This document shows, one piece after another, positions 30,191-38,841 of a DNA stretch of 64,000 nucleotides (the stretch's first letter is position 1; each line of letters opens with the position of its first letter). The notes beneath the pieces are model-generated. The model was not told the DNA's origin, did not search any database, and saw only the letters and a list, made by a program, of their open reading frames with translations. This DNA comes from Thioalkalivibrio paradoxus ARh 1. Lineage in GTDB: Bacteria > Pseudomonadota > Gammaproteobacteria > Ectothiorhodospirales > Ectothiorhodospiraceae. The stretch spans positions 1,648,501 through 1,712,500 of the forward strand of contig NZ_CP007029.1 in the NCBI RefSeq assembly GCF_000227685.2, read 5' to 3'. The position numbers and the translations under genes are program-made.

Positions 30191-31078
30191 ATGACGAAGA
30201 AAGAGCAGCGTATTCGCATGGCCGTTTTTCCGGTCGCTGGGATGGGCACGCGCTTCCTGCCGGCGACCAAGGCGAACCCGAAGGAGATGCTGCCGATCGT
30301 CGATAAGCCTCTGATTCAATATGCGGCGGAAGAGGCGGTCGCAGCGGGTATCGAGACGCTGGTGTTCGTGACCGGACGCAACAAGCGGTCGATCCCGGAC
30401 CATTTCGACAAGGCCTACGAACTCGAAAGCGAACTCGAGCAGCGGGGCAAGAGCCGCATGCTGGAACTGGTTCGGAATATCCTCCCGCCCGAGGTAACCT
30501 GCGTGTATCTCCGGCAGGCAGATGCGCTCGGCCTCGGGCACGCCGTCGGCTGCGCCCGGCCGATCGTGCAGCATGAACCCTTTGCCGTGATTCTTGCCGA
30601 CGATCTGATCGAGAGCGAGCGTGGCGGCGCGCTGGCGCAGATGGTCGAACAGTTCAACGAGACCCAGTGCAGCGTGCTCGGGGTCGAAGAGGTGCCGCAG
30701 CAGGACACCGGAAAATACGGCGTGATCGATCCGGTGGCGACCGATACCCCGGGCCTGTGGGATGTGCGAGGCATCGTCGAGAAACCCCGGCCCGAAGAGG
30801 CCCCTTCCAGTATGGCCGTCGTGGGCCGCTACGTGCTGACACCCAGAATCTTCGAGCTGCTGCACGAACAGCAGCCCGGAGCGGGAGGCGAGATCCAGCT
30901 GACCGACGCGATCGCCCGGCTGTTGCAGGAAGAACGCGTCACGGCCTTCGAGTTTTCGGGCCGGCGCTTCGATTGCGGGAGTAAGCTCGGGTATTTGCAG
31001 GCGACCGTCGAATTCGCGCTTCAGCATCCGGAACTCAGCGAAGATTTCGAGTCCTATCTGAACGCTAGAAGAGGCTGA
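30191..31078 (+). CDS. galU: UTP-glucose-1-phosphate uridylyltransferase
   Basis: A 295-residue nucleotidyltransferase making UDP-glucose for LPS, exopolysaccharide and glycolipids. The N-terminal [20 protein letters not shown] loop binds the nucleotide. LADDLI provides the metal-binding Asp, and VEKP and GEIQLTDAI are typical. GGAGGGAG directly upstream of the ATG at 30191 supports the start. It precedes a set of sugar-, methyl- and pterin-type genes, 53 bases before the FkbM-type methyltransferase. Confidence 0.96.
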   Translation: MTKKEQRIRMAVFPVAGMGTRFLPATKANPKEMLPIVDKPLIQYAAEEAVAAGIETLVFVTGRNKRSIPDHFDKAYELESELEQRGKSRMLELVRNILPPEVTCVYLRQADALGLGHAVGCARPIVQHEPFAVILADDLIESERGGALAQMVEQFNETQCSVLGVEEVPQQDTGKYGVIDPVATDTPGLWDVRGIVEKPRPEEAPSSMAVVGRYVLTPRIFELLHEQQPGAGGEIQLTDAIARLLQEERVTAFEFSGRRFDCGSKLGYLQATVEFALQHPELSEDFESYLNARRG

Positions 31079-31131
31079 TCTCCCGCTGCTGCACGTTCGC
31101 AGCCCCCTGCGGCGGGGATTCGCCCGGCACC

Positions 31132-31917
31132 ATGGTACAGCACGACTGGCAGACCGGGTTCGGGATCCTTCGCTCGCTGGTGATCTACTGGCGACCTGGG
31201 CGGCAGCGTTCGTTGCGCCGTCTCTACCGGCCGTTCGTGCCGTCGGGCGGTCTGGTATTCGATATCGGCGCCCATCTCGGCGACCGCAGCCGCGCGTTCG
31301 CGGCTCTTGGGGCGCGCGTGGTCGCGCTGGAGCCGCAGCCGCATCTCCAGCGCTGGCTCAGGCGCTTCGCGGGTTCGCACCCGTCCGTTGTCGTTCGGCC
31401 GCAAGCGGTGGGCCGCGCTGCCGGGCAAATGCGGCTCGCGGTCAGCCGCCTGCACCCGACGGTATCGACGCTGTCGGCGGATTGGCAGCAAGGCCTCGGT
31501 CGTCGCAACCGCTCGTTCCGGCGCGTGTCCTGGGACCGGGTCGTCCCAGTCGAGGTCACGACTCTCGATGCCCTGATCGCCGAATACGGGGTGCCGGATT
31601 TCTGCAAGATCGACGTCGAAGGATTCGAGGCAGAGGTGCTGGCGGGTCTCAGTCAGCCCTTGCCCGCAGTATCGCTGGAGTTCGTTTCCGGTGCCATCGA
31701 CGTCACCCAGGCCTGTGTGCACCGGCTTTCCGAGCTCGGTACCTATGCGTTCAACGCGATTCCTGGCGAGCGGCGCGAATACGTGTTTCCCGAGTGGCAG
31801 CCGCCGGCTGCGCTGTCGGCGTGGCTGGACGCCGGTGCAGGGGGCATCGCGTCCGGAGATCTTTATGCTCGGCTGCAGCCCGAGGATCCCGGCAACTGTC
31901 CCGGACACGGCGCTTGA
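31132..31917 (+). CDS. FkbM-family SAM-dependent methyltransferase
   Basis: A 261-residue methyltransferase of the FkbM type. The SAM-binding motif I is VFDIGAHLGDRS near residue 42. ALEPQPHLQRWL follows as motif II, and the FkbM signature is TLDALIAEYGVPDFCKIDVEGFEAEVL. Family members methylate sugars and natural-product hydroxyls. No strong ribosome site precedes the ATG at 31132, so the exact start is less certain. It is 53 bases after galU and 31 before the creatininase-family gene, consistent with one transcript. Confidence 0.85.
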   Translation: MVQHDWQTGFGILRSLVIYWRPGRQRSLRRLYRPFVPSGGLVFDIGAHLGDRSRAFAALGARVVALEPQPHLQRWLRRFAGSHPSVVVRPQAVGRAAGQMRLAVSRLHPTVSTLSADWQQGLGRRNRSFRRVSWDRVVPVEVTTLDALIAEYGVPDFCKIDVEGFEAEVLAGLSQPLPAVSLEFVSGAIDVTQACVHRLSELGTYAFNAIPGERREYVFPEWQPPAALSAWLDAGAGGIASGDLYARLQPEDPGNCPGHGA

Positions 31918-31948
31918 CACCGCGGCATCGTGGCCGAACCATGCGCGG

Positions 31949-32761
31949 ATGACGCCGACCGGATTTCCGCTCTGGCAGCAGATGACCAGCCCCGAGATCG
32001 CCGCGGCCGTCGCGCAGGATCCGGTCGTGATCCTGCCGTTGGCGGCGATCGAGCAGCATGGTCCGCAACTGCCGCTCTCGACCGATCTCGACATCGGGCT
32101 CGGGTTGCTGAATGCCGCGGCGGCCGCTCTCGGTGATGATGTGGCGGTCTGGGTTCTGCCGCCGTTGGCGGTCGGCACCAGCATGGAACACGATGGCTTC
32201 CCGGGAACGCTGAGTCTGGAACCCGAGACCGCGCTTGCGGTGATCGGGCAGTACGGGGCAGCCGTGGCCGGGAACGGGGTGCGCCGGCTGCTGCTCTGGA
32301 ACAGCCATGGCGGCAATTCCCAGGTGATGGACCTCGCGGCGCTTCGGCTGCGCCGCGACCATGGCCTGCTGGTCGTCAAGTGCAGTTATTTCCGCCTCGG
32401 GTATCCGGACGGGATCGGCCTGCCCGAGTCCGAACTCCGGCACGGGTGGCACGGAGGGGCGGTCGAGACTGCGATGATGCAGCACCTCGCACCGGATTCG
32501 GTGCGGCCGGAACCCGATCGAGACTCCGGATCGCTTGGCGAACAGCTCGAGCGCCAGTTCGAGCTGCTGGGCCCGGAAGGGACGGCCTCGTTTGCCTGGC
32601 TCGCGCGCGATTTGCACGGTTCGGGTGTGGTGGGCGACGCGCGCACGGCCAACGCCGCTCTGGGTGCGCGGCTCGTCGCGTACTACGGCGATGCGCTCGC
32701 ACGCGTGATCCGCGAAACCCGGGCGTTTCCGCTGGGTGCGTTGCGGACGCCGGCCACGTGA
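31949..32761 (+). CDS. Creatininase-family amidohydrolase
   Basis: A 270-residue metal-dependent amidohydrolase. The predicted metal ligands are all visible: Glu35 and His37 in AAIEQHGPQLP, Asp46 in LSTDLDIG, His120 in NSHGGN and Glu173 in GGAVETAMM. The family includes creatininase, the archaeal ArfB deformylase (which acts on a GTP-derived formamidopyrimidine in riboflavin and F420 synthesis) and the mycofactocin peptidase MftE. Location directly before a RibD-like reductase suggests an ArfB-like or related amide hydrolysis on a pyrimidine or pterin intermediate. This is inferred from context only. Confidence 0.85.
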   Translation: MTPTGFPLWQQMTSPEIAAAVAQDPVVILPLAAIEQHGPQLPLSTDLDIGLGLLNAAAAALGDDVAVWVLPPLAVGTSMEHDGFPGTLSLEPETALAVIGQYGAAVAGNGVRRLLLWNSHGGNSQVMDLAALRLRRDHGLLVVKCSYFRLGYPDGIGLPESELRHGWHGGAVETAMMQHLAPDSVRPEPDRDSGSLGEQLERQFELLGPEGTASFAWLARDLHGSGVVGDARTANAALGARLVAYYGDALARVIRETRAFPLGALRTPAT

Positions 32762-32831
32762 ACCTGCGTGCCGTTGCGTTCCACCCGCGGCGGAGCGGGA
32801 GCGCGCCCCCCGGGCTGGCCGGCGCGTGCGG

Positions 32832-33620
32832 ATGAACACCAAGTCGCTTGAAGAGGCCGCCTGGCGGGCGATCCTGGACCACGTGCCCGGGCGCGCGGGG
32901 CAGCGGGTCGGTCCCGCGAGTGCCAGTGCACATCCCGAATCCGGGACGCTATGGCAGATCTATTCTCCGCTGGTGGCCTCCGACTGGCTGGTGATCGCGC
33001 AGTTGGGACAGACCCTGGACGGATTTATCGCGACACGCACCGGGCATTCCCGATACGTGACTGGGCCCGAGGATATCCGCCACCTGCACCGGCTGCGGGC
33101 ACTGGTGGATGCGGTGGTCGTCGGTGCCGGAACGGTCGTGGCGGACGATCCGCTACTGACTGTGCGGGAGGTGGTTGGACCGAACCCGGTACGAGTCATC
33201 GTGGATCCGTCCGGCCGCGTGGATCCGCGCGCCCGGGTATTCCGGAACACAGATGCTCGAACGCTGTGGCTGCGCAGTGCGCAGCGCCCGATGCCGGCGC
33301 CAGTACCGCCGCCGGTGGAGGTAGTCGCGCTGGAGGAACGGGAACAGGGTGGGTTTGCGCCCGTGGACATCCTGCGACTGCTGGCCGCGCGCGGGTTGTC
33401 GCGGGTGCTGGTCGAGGGCGGTGGCATCACCGTTTCGCGGTTTCTCGCAGCCGGGGTGCTCGACCGGCTGCATGTCACCGTGGCGCCGATGGTGCTGGGT
33501 TCCGGCCGGGCTTCCCTGACCCTGCCGCCTGTGGATCGCCTCGATCAGGCGCTGCGCCTGCGCTGCCGTCATTTCCTGCTTGGCGACGACATGCTGTTCG
33601 ACCTCGAGCTGCATTCGTGA
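32832..33620 (+). CDS. RibD C-terminal-domain (dihydrofolate-reductase-fold) reductase
   Basis: A 262-residue protein with a stand-alone RibD reductase domain and no cytidine-deaminase-type domain. Motifs: LGQTLDGFIATRTGHS (about 58-73), VVVGAGTVVADDPLLT (about 95-110), a VDPSGRVDPRARVF strand, and RVLVEGGGITVSRFL (about 198), the NADPH-binding element. About 50 N-terminal residues are an extra segment without a recognised domain. Relatives (bacterial RibD, yeast RIB7, archaeal ArfC) reduce the ribosyl side chain of a diaminopyrimidine. It lies 70 bases after the creatininase-family gene. Confidence 0.85.
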   Translation: MNTKSLEEAAWRAILDHVPGRAGQRVGPASASAHPESGTLWQIYSPLVASDWLVIAQLGQTLDGFIATRTGHSRYVTGPEDIRHLHRLRALVDAVVVGAGTVVADDPLLTVREVVGPNPVRVIVDPSGRVDPRARVFRNTDARTLWLRSAQRPMPAPVPPPVEVVALEEREQGGFAPVDILRLLAARGLSRVLVEGGGITVSRFLAAGVLDRLHVTVAPMVLGSGRASLTLPPVDRLDQALRLRCRHFLLGDDMLFDLELHS

Positions 33621-33704
33621 CTGCAGCGATTTCGTCAAGACGCTGCAGCGTACCTGCGCAGGGGATACGGTACGCCTCCGGTCTCCGGGAAAACCTTGGC
33701 GGGA

Positions 33705-34514
33705 TCAGGCCGCGACCGGGGGCAGCGCCAGCAGATCCAGGTGGCCGACGCGAAGGCGAACCCGTCCGGAGCCGACATCGCGTTCCCGCCGCTGCGCCCA
33801 TGCACGGTAGCGGTCGCGATCGGCGGGAACCTGCTCGCAGGCGGCCGCCATCCAGCCGCGGATCAGCGCGCCTGCCAGCTGTTCGCTGTCGTTGCCGAGG
33901 TCCCAGGGGCTCTGCGCCGTCAAGACGTGGAAGCCGGCACTCCTGAAGCGTGCCGCGGCGTAGGCCGCCGCATCGGGGCCCAGTGCCGGGCCCAGGCCTT
34001 TGTCGCGCTGCTGATGCGCGTTCACGGCCCTTCGTACCGCGCGGTCGTCGGGATCGGGCGGCGACCCATGCAGGCGACCGTCGTAGCTGAGCGCAAACAG
34101 GGCCGCGGCGCCCAGTTCGCGGCAGCCCTGAACCAGACCGTCAACCCAGGCCGCTCCAGCGAGATCCAGCAGCGCGGCGGCGGTGACGAGATCCGGTGGC
34201 CCCGATTTGGCCAGCACATCACGCCACTGCTGCAGGTCGATGCAAACGCGGCGCACGGTGGGTCCTGGGTCCGGGAGATGCACCCGCGCGAGCAGCGCTG
34301 CGTCGTGGTCGATCAGCGTCCAGTGCTGCGGTACCGGCAGCCGTGGGGCGAGAAAACGCAGATTGGCACCGGTACCCGCTCCCAGATCCACCACGTTCAG
34401 GGCGTCGCGGCCCCGGCTCCAGCGCCGGACTTCGGCGACCAGTCTGGCCGAGCGTGCGCGTCGGTCCGCGGGTTCGCGCAGGGACAGCCACTCTGCGGCG
34501 AACCGGCCGCTCAC
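33705..34514 (-). CDS. Class I SAM-dependent methyltransferase
   Basis: A 269-residue Rossmann-type methyltransferase. Motif I is NVVDLGAGTGANLRFLAP near residue 40, followed by an acidic strand end (TLIDHDAALL) and a motif IV-like PPDLVTAAALLDL. The substrate is unknown. The start is GTG at 34514, in a GTGA overlap with the stop of the upstream glycosyltransferase, so the two are translationally coupled. It is the last gene of a four-gene minus-strand unit and is convergent with the RibD-like gene, with 84 bases between them. Confidence 0.82.
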   Translation of the reverse strand: MSGRFAAEWLSLREPADRRARSARLVAEVRRWSRGRDALNVVDLGAGTGANLRFLAPRLPVPQHWTLIDHDAALLARVHLPDPGPTVRRVCIDLQQWRDVLAKSGPPDLVTAAALLDLAGAAWVDGLVQGCRELGAAALFALSYDGRLHGSPPDPDDRAVRRAVNAHQQRDKGLGPALGPDAAAYAAARFRSAGFHVLTAQSPWDLGNDSEQLAGALIRGWMAAACEQVPADRDRYRAWAQRRERDVGSGRVRLRVGHLDLLALPPVAA

Positions 34515-35578
34515 GGTCGCGTCAACTCCAGCACCGCAGACGCCAGTTGTTGCGCGGCCGCCGGCCAGTCGGCCAGCGTACGGGCATGGTGCCGGCCGGC
34601 CTGGCCGAGACGAGCGCGGGCTGCCGGATCCTGCAGGAGCCGGGCGAGGGCCTGTATCAGCGCCTCGATGTCGCCCGGGGCGACCAGGATCCCGGCCTGT
34701 CGCGGAACCGTATCCGGGATCGCGCCCGCGCGGGTGCCGATCACCGGCAGGCCATGTGCCATCGCCTCGGCAAAGGCCATGCCGTAGCCCTCATGCCACG
34801 AGGGCAGCGCAAACAGCTGGGACGAACGGTAGAGATGGTTGAGGCGTGCGGACGTGCATTCCCCAGCGAGCTGCACCCGATCGGCGATTCCGGCCGTGCG
34901 GATCTGTTCCCGTACCTGCCGCACATGATTCGGATGTCGCGCCAGACTCCCGGCGATCACACAGTGCCAGGGGATGCTGCGCAGCGTGGCCAGCGCACGC
35001 ACCAGAAGATCCTGGCCCTTGCGGGGGGTTACCGCGCCGACGCAGAGGATGCGCGGGGGCGCGGCAGGATCCGGGGCCGCCGCAGTGATCGCGGTTGCGG
35101 TTCCGGGAAGCACACAGCGGATACCGATCCGGTCCGGTATCCAGTCCCGCAGCCGGCGCGCGGTATGAGGGCTGGTGACGATCACGCCGCGGCAGTGGGC
35201 AAGGGCGCGGCGCTCGAGCGCCTCCAACGCTGCGGCGCGCGCGGCCGACAATCCGGTTTCGTCGCGCAGCGGATGGTGCACCAGGGCAATCGGTTGCAGC
35301 CTGGATGCGTGCGCCGCCAGCGGGTCGGGCAGACCTCCGAGCGCCAGTCCGTCGATCAGTACCCGCGCGCGATCGGGCAGCGCCGCGAGGAGCCGGGATA
35401 GCGCCTGTTCCGCCTCGGGGTCCGGACCGGGGAAACGCCCGCCAAGGCTGTGAACGACGATGTGCCAGCCGAGTGCACGCAGCCCGTCTGCCATGCGTGC
35501 ATCGTACAGGTAGCCACCGGTCCGCTGGTCCAGGCGGCCGGGAACCACCAAGTGCAGGGTCGGCGCAGCCGGTGTCAA
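34511..35578 (-). CDS. Family 4 glycosyltransferase
   Basis: A 355-residue GT-B glycosyltransferase of family GT4. The N-terminal [14 protein letters not shown] resembles the acceptor loop. The C-terminal donor domain has [18 protein letters not shown] and the E-x7-E nucleotide-sugar motif [18 protein letters not shown]. The likely start is TTG at 35578, overlapping the PTPS-like stop as TTGA; no ATG gives a full N-terminus. The sugar and acceptor are unknown. Coupling to a pterin-synthase-like gene suggests that the product of that pathway is glycosylated. Confidence 0.84.
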   Translation of the reverse strand: MTPAAPTLHLVVPGRLDQRTGGYLYDARMADGLRALGWHIVVHSLGGRFPGPDPEAEQALSRLLAALPDRARVLIDGLALGGLPDPLAAHASRLQPIALVHHPLRDETGLSAARAAALEALERRALAHCRGVIVTSPHTARRLRDWIPDRIGIRCVLPGTATAITAAAPDPAAPPRILCVGAVTPRKGQDLLVRALATLRSIPWHCVIAGSLARHPNHVRQVREQIRTAGIADRVQLAGECTSARLNHLYRSSQLFALPSWHEGYGMAFAEAMAHGLPVIGTRAGAIPDTVPRQAGILVAPGDIEALIQALARLLQDPAARARLGQAGRHHARTLADWPAAAQQLASAVLELTRP

Positions 35579-35973
35579 AGGGGCGCTTCGAAACTGGCCC
35601 AGGCGACGTGGGATTCGTGCAGCGTGACGCAGAGCGCGTCGAGCCCCGGCGCGGACGGGCCGAGCTTGCCACGCTGGATCGCGTCCGCAAGGCGCTGATG
35701 GATCTCGCGAGCCAGAAACTCGGTGGTGGTGTTGTGCCCCTCGAACTCCGGGTGATCGTCCAGGTTCTGATAGTTCATCCCGGCCAGCACTGCACTCAGC
35801 TGGGCCGTCGCCAGAGCGATGTCGACCACCACTCCGTCGGCGTCGAGTTCCCGGCGGCGGAAAGTCGCGTCGACGACGTAAGTTGCGCCGTGGAGCCGCT
35901 GCGCGGGTCCGAACGCCTCGCCGGTGAAGCTGTGGGCAATCATGAAATGGTCACGGACGTTCACGCTGTACAT
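35575..35973 (-). CDS. 6-pyruvoyl-tetrahydropterin synthase / QueD-like protein with altered active site
   Basis: A 132-residue PTPS/QueD-fold protein, about the normal family length. Recognised parts are [12 protein letters not shown] (first zinc His, His14), [13 protein letters not shown], a [11 protein letters not shown] strand, [22 protein letters not shown] and the C-terminal [14 protein letters not shown] with the conserved Glu. Two key features differ. The usual HGH zinc motif reads H28-G-A30, and no Cys precedes it where the catalytic Cys normally sits (the segment is FGPAQRL). It is therefore unlikely to be a standard QueD or PTPS. The gene is 109 bases downstream of the dehydrogenase gene and coupled to the glycosyltransferase. 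Confidence 0.83.
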   Translation of the reverse strand: MYSVNVRDHFMIAHSFTGEAFGPAQRLHGATYVVDATFRRRELDADGVVVDIALATAQLSAVLAGMNYQNLDDHPEFEGHNTTTEFLAREIHQRLADAIQRGKLGPSAPGLDALCVTLHESHVAWASFEAPL

Positions 35974-36082
35974 AAGGCCTCCTTGGGGCCGACCGGGAAA
36001 CGGGAAGACGATCGACGAAAGCGAGACCGGCAGCAGGTGCCATGGTTCCGCCGGCTACGCGGCCGCAGCAGGACGCCCGGGT

Positions 36083-37066
36083 TCATGGATACCGCACCCG
36101 GTGGCAGAGCGTATCGCCGGGATCCGCAGCGAGCCGCGCCATCACCTGTGGCAGATCCGCGAAGATGTCCTCGCCGGTCACCAGCCGGTCGAGGCGATCG
36201 TCGCGCAGCAACTCGAGTGCCAGACGCATCCGTCGGGCATGATCCCAGCGTGGGGCGCGTGCGGCCGGGATCCGGCCGACCTGACTGCTGCGCAGCGTCA
36301 GCCGCCGGGAATGAAAGGCCTCGCCGAGTGGCAGGGATACCATGCGGTCGCCGTACCAGCTGAGCTCTACCACGGTGGCCTCGACAGCAGCCGCGCGCAG
36401 CGCCTGGACCAGCCCCTCCGGATGCCCGCTGGCGTGGATCACCAGGTCGGCGTTCATCTCGTCGACCGGCGCGTCCCGAAACTCGAGGCCCAGGGCCATC
36501 GCAACCGGGCCTCGCCGCGGTTGGGTATCCACCAGCGTGACTTCGGTTCCGGGAACACGGCTGCAGAGCCATGCGGTCAACAGCCCCAGAACCCCGCCGC
36601 CGATCACCAGGATGCGGTCTCCGGCCAGTGGAGCCGCGTCCCAGCATGCATTGACCGCAGTCTCCATGTTCGCGGCCAGTACGGCACGTTCCGGAGGCAG
36701 TCCCTCGGGCAGCGGCGTTGCCGCAGTCCCCGGGACCCGGTACAGATCTTGGTGCGGGTACAGGCAGAAGACGTGTTGTCCGATACGTTCGGCCGGGCCG
36801 TCCTCGATCCGCCCGACGTTGATGTAGCCGTACTTGACGGGGCCGGGAAACTCGCCCGCCTGGAACGGCGCCCGCATCGCGGTTTGCTGACTCGCGGGAA
36901 CGCGTCCGGTGAATACCAGCGCCTCGGTACCACGGCTGACCCCGGAGAAGAGCGCGCGAACCAGCACGTCGCCCGGCTTGCGATCCGGAAGCGGCTCCTC
37001 GCGCAGTTCGCCGCGACCGGGGGCGAGCACCCAGAAGGCTCTTGCGGTGTTTGGGGCGGAGTGCAT
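36083..37066 (-). CDS. MDR-family (BchC-like) dehydrogenase
   Basis: A 327-residue medium-chain dehydrogenase. The N-terminal half has SGVSRGTEALVFTGRVP and MRAPFQAGEFPGPVKYGY, features also seen in bacteriochlorophyllide dehydrogenase BchC and related enzymes. The cofactor domain has LVIGGGVLGLLTAWL followed by a strand ending in VDTQ. The classical GHE zinc motif is absent. The ATG at 37066 with GGGAAA upstream is preferred over 37093. It is the first gene of the minus-strand unit, divergent from the phosphatidyltransferase gene. Its substrate is unknown; oxidation of a hydroxyalkyl side chain would fit the family. Confidence 0.82.
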   Translation of the reverse strand: MHSAPNTARAFWVLAPGRGELREEPLPDRKPGDVLVRALFSGVSRGTEALVFTGRVPASQQTAMRAPFQAGEFPGPVKYGYINVGRIEDGPAERIGQHVFCLYPHQDLYRVPGTAATPLPEGLPPERAVLAANMETAVNACWDAAPLAGDRILVIGGGVLGLLTAWLCSRVPGTEVTLVDTQPRRGPVAMALGLEFRDAPVDEMNADLVIHASGHPEGLVQALRAAAVEATVVELSWYGDRMVSLPLGEAFHSRRLTLRSSQVGRIPAARAPRWDHARRMRLALELLRDDRLDRLVTGEDIFADLPQVMARLAADPGDTLCHRVRYP

Positions 37067-37216
37067 CGGGTTTCCCAGGATGCCTGAGGTCATTGAATGG
37101 TAATCGGCGCTGCTGCAGCGCGCCAGCAAACCAATCGGACGCGCAAGGGTCGAAACCGACGAACGAGTCCCAACGCTCCGCGCATCGGCCGGCGCGTTCT
37201 GCGTGCCCTGGAGCCC

Positions 37217-37993
37217 ATGACCGCATCCACCGACCACGAGTTTCCAGCGACACCGTGGCAGAGGCTTCCCGCACAGGCGAGCGTCTGGCGCCTGCAGCTG
37301 GCGATCGGTTTCCTGGCCTGCTGGGGAATCGCGGCGCTGCTGGTGCACGTCGCGGGCATGCCGGTGGCGGTCGTTGCGTATTCGCTGTTTGCGTACGCGC
37401 TGCTGGCGGGCGGGCTGCTGTACCGCTCGCCGCCTGCCTTCCTGCGGCAGGGCCCGGGGGCGGCCAACGGCATCACGCTACTGCGTGCCGCGCTGGCTAT
37501 ACCGATCTCGATCGTGGCGCTGCATCCCGGCGACTGGGATGCGATCGTCACGATCTGGCTGATCGGCGTCTCGGCCATGGTCGTAACGCTGGACGCGGTC
37601 GATGGAGCTGTCGCCCGCCGGACCCGGCGCACGAGTGAATTCGGTGCCCGCTTCGATATGGAGGTGGACGCGTGGCTGATCCTGATGCTTTCCCTGCTCG
37701 TCTGGCGTACCGGGCAGGCTGGCGCCTGGGTATTGCTGATCGGCATGCTGCGCTACGCTTTTGTTGCAGCTGGCTGGTACTGGACCTGGCTGAACAAGAC
37801 ACTGCCGCCGAGTCGCCGCCGCCAGTCGGTCTGCGTGCTTCAGTCCCTGGCTCTACTGGCGGCCCTCGTGCCGATGATGTCTCCGATGGCCGCCAGCATC
37901 GTGGTTCTGGCGGCCTTGGTCTTGCTGAGCTACTCGTTCGCCGTCGATGTGCTGTGGCTGTACCGCCACGCCGACGGCGCCAGGATGCGGTAG
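37217..37993 (+). CDS. CDP-alcohol phosphatidyltransferase family membrane protein
   Basis: A 258-residue polytopic membrane enzyme. The full CDP-OH-P motif DxxDGxxARx8Gx3Dx3D is present (DAVDGAVARR through to DMEVD, about residues 125-150). About six membrane helices surround it. Family members transfer a phospho-alcohol from a CDP-linked donor, as in phosphatidylglycerol, cardiolipin or phosphatidylinositol synthesis. The start at 37217 (MTASTDHEF) is preceded by CTGGAG; an in-frame ATG at 37097 adds a basic leader and is rejected. It diverges from the BchC-like dehydrogenase, sharing an approximately 150-base promoter region. Confidence 0.86.
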   Translation: MTASTDHEFPATPWQRLPAQASVWRLQLAIGFLACWGIAALLVHVAGMPVAVVAYSLFAYALLAGGLLYRSPPAFLRQGPGAANGITLLRAALAIPISIVALHPGDWDAIVTIWLIGVSAMVVTLDAVDGAVARRTRRTSEFGARFDMEVDAWLILMLSLLVWRTGQAGAWVLLIGMLRYAFVAAGWYWTWLNKTLPPSRRRQSVCVLQSLALLAALVPMMSPMAASIVVLAALVLLSYSFAVDVLWLYRHADGARMR

Positions 37994-38084
37994 GCGGAGG
38001 TGCGGCGAACCCGCAACGCCGGGCCCGGTCCGCAGGGATCCGCGCGGCCGGTAGCCGTATTTCCGCGATCGCGGGAGACATTCG

Positions 38085-38453
38085 ATGAAAATCCTCGACA
38101 GGATTCGCAGCTGGTGGCCTTTCGGAACCGTTCCTGAAACCGGGGCGGAGGAACTTCGCGAGCTGGCCAGAAGCGGGCGCGTCCAGATCGTCGACGTCCG
38201 CACCAGGATGGAATTCCGGCGTAGCCGAATTCCGGGGGCGCGGCATCTTGCGATCACGCGTTTCACCCGTACCGGCATCCAGTCCCTCGACCTCGATGCC
38301 GCGCGCCCGGTGGTCGCGGTGTGCCTGACGGCCCACCGTAGTGTCCCCGCGGTGCGCATCCTGCGCAGGCAGGGCTACGACGCCCGGCAGCTGCGTGCCG
38401 GCATGCGTGCCTGGTGGCACGCGGGGCTTCCCTGCGAAACCGGCGGACCGTGA
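38085..38453 (+). CDS. Rhodanese-like sulfurtransferase
   Basis: A 122-residue single-domain rhodanese. VQIVDVRTRMEFRRSRIPGARH is the typical N-terminal half, and the active-site loop is CLTAHRS with Cys80 as the persulfide-bearing residue. No signal peptide is obvious, so it is probably cytoplasmic or attached through the short hydrophobic N-terminus (WWPFG). Placement just before a sulfur globule protein fits a role in sulfur handling, but the 388-base gap with its own promoter argues against one operon. Confidence 0.88.
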   Translation: MKILDRIRSWWPFGTVPETGAEELRELARSGRVQIVDVRTRMEFRRSRIPGARHLAITRFTRTGIQSLDLDAARPVVAVCLTAHRSVPAVRILRRQGYDARQLRAGMRAWWHAGLPCETGGP

Positions 38454-38663
38454 GGGCTTCGATCCCACCCCGACCAGGAAGCCAGCGTACGACGGGAGAG
38501 GCCGAAGGACCGCCATACAGGCCTGACACGGGCTCCTGGTCAGCGCGGGTGCGACACGCTGCAGCGTTGCCGGTTGTTGCGATGCGGACCTCGGGCCTTT
38601 CGGCTAAGGCCCGCCGGTTTTGCTGCGCGTCCGGCATGTGGCGGGAATGGCGTCGGCCAAGGC

Positions 38664-38691
38664 TTCACTTTTTCGAAACTTGCCATATAAT
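38664..38691 (+). promoter_or_regulatory. Sigma-70-type promoter for the sulfur globule gene
   Basis: A TTCACT -35 (38664-38669) and a perfect TATAAT -10 (38686-38691) are separated by 16 bases, within an AT-rich island in an otherwise very GC-rich region. Transcription would start near 38698, giving a leader of about 145 bases before the ATG at 38842. Within that leader AGGGGT/ACCCCT forms a short stem near 38727-38742. The rest of the 38454-38841 gap shows no gene. Confidence 0.6.
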
Positions 38692-38841
38692 TATTTACTA
38701 ACGGACGGTCCGGGGAGTGGGACCGAGGGGTTGAGACCCCCTGGATCGAATTCCGGCATTGCTACAACCCGCAACGTGCGGCCCTTGGCGAAGCGGGATC
38801 AATATCCAGCAAGGGCATTTTCGTTAAACAGGAGAAACGTC

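Noticed and set aside
35961-37274. A 437-codon minus-strand frame over the dehydrogenase gene.
   Set aside because: It is out of frame with the BchC-like dehydrogenase, Arg/Gly-rich and without motifs.
38698-38760. Possible tRNA or riboswitch in the sulfur globule leader, suggested by GGTTGAG...ATCGAATTCC.
   Set aside because: No acceptor stem or cloverleaf can be formed, and no known riboswitch core was recognised.
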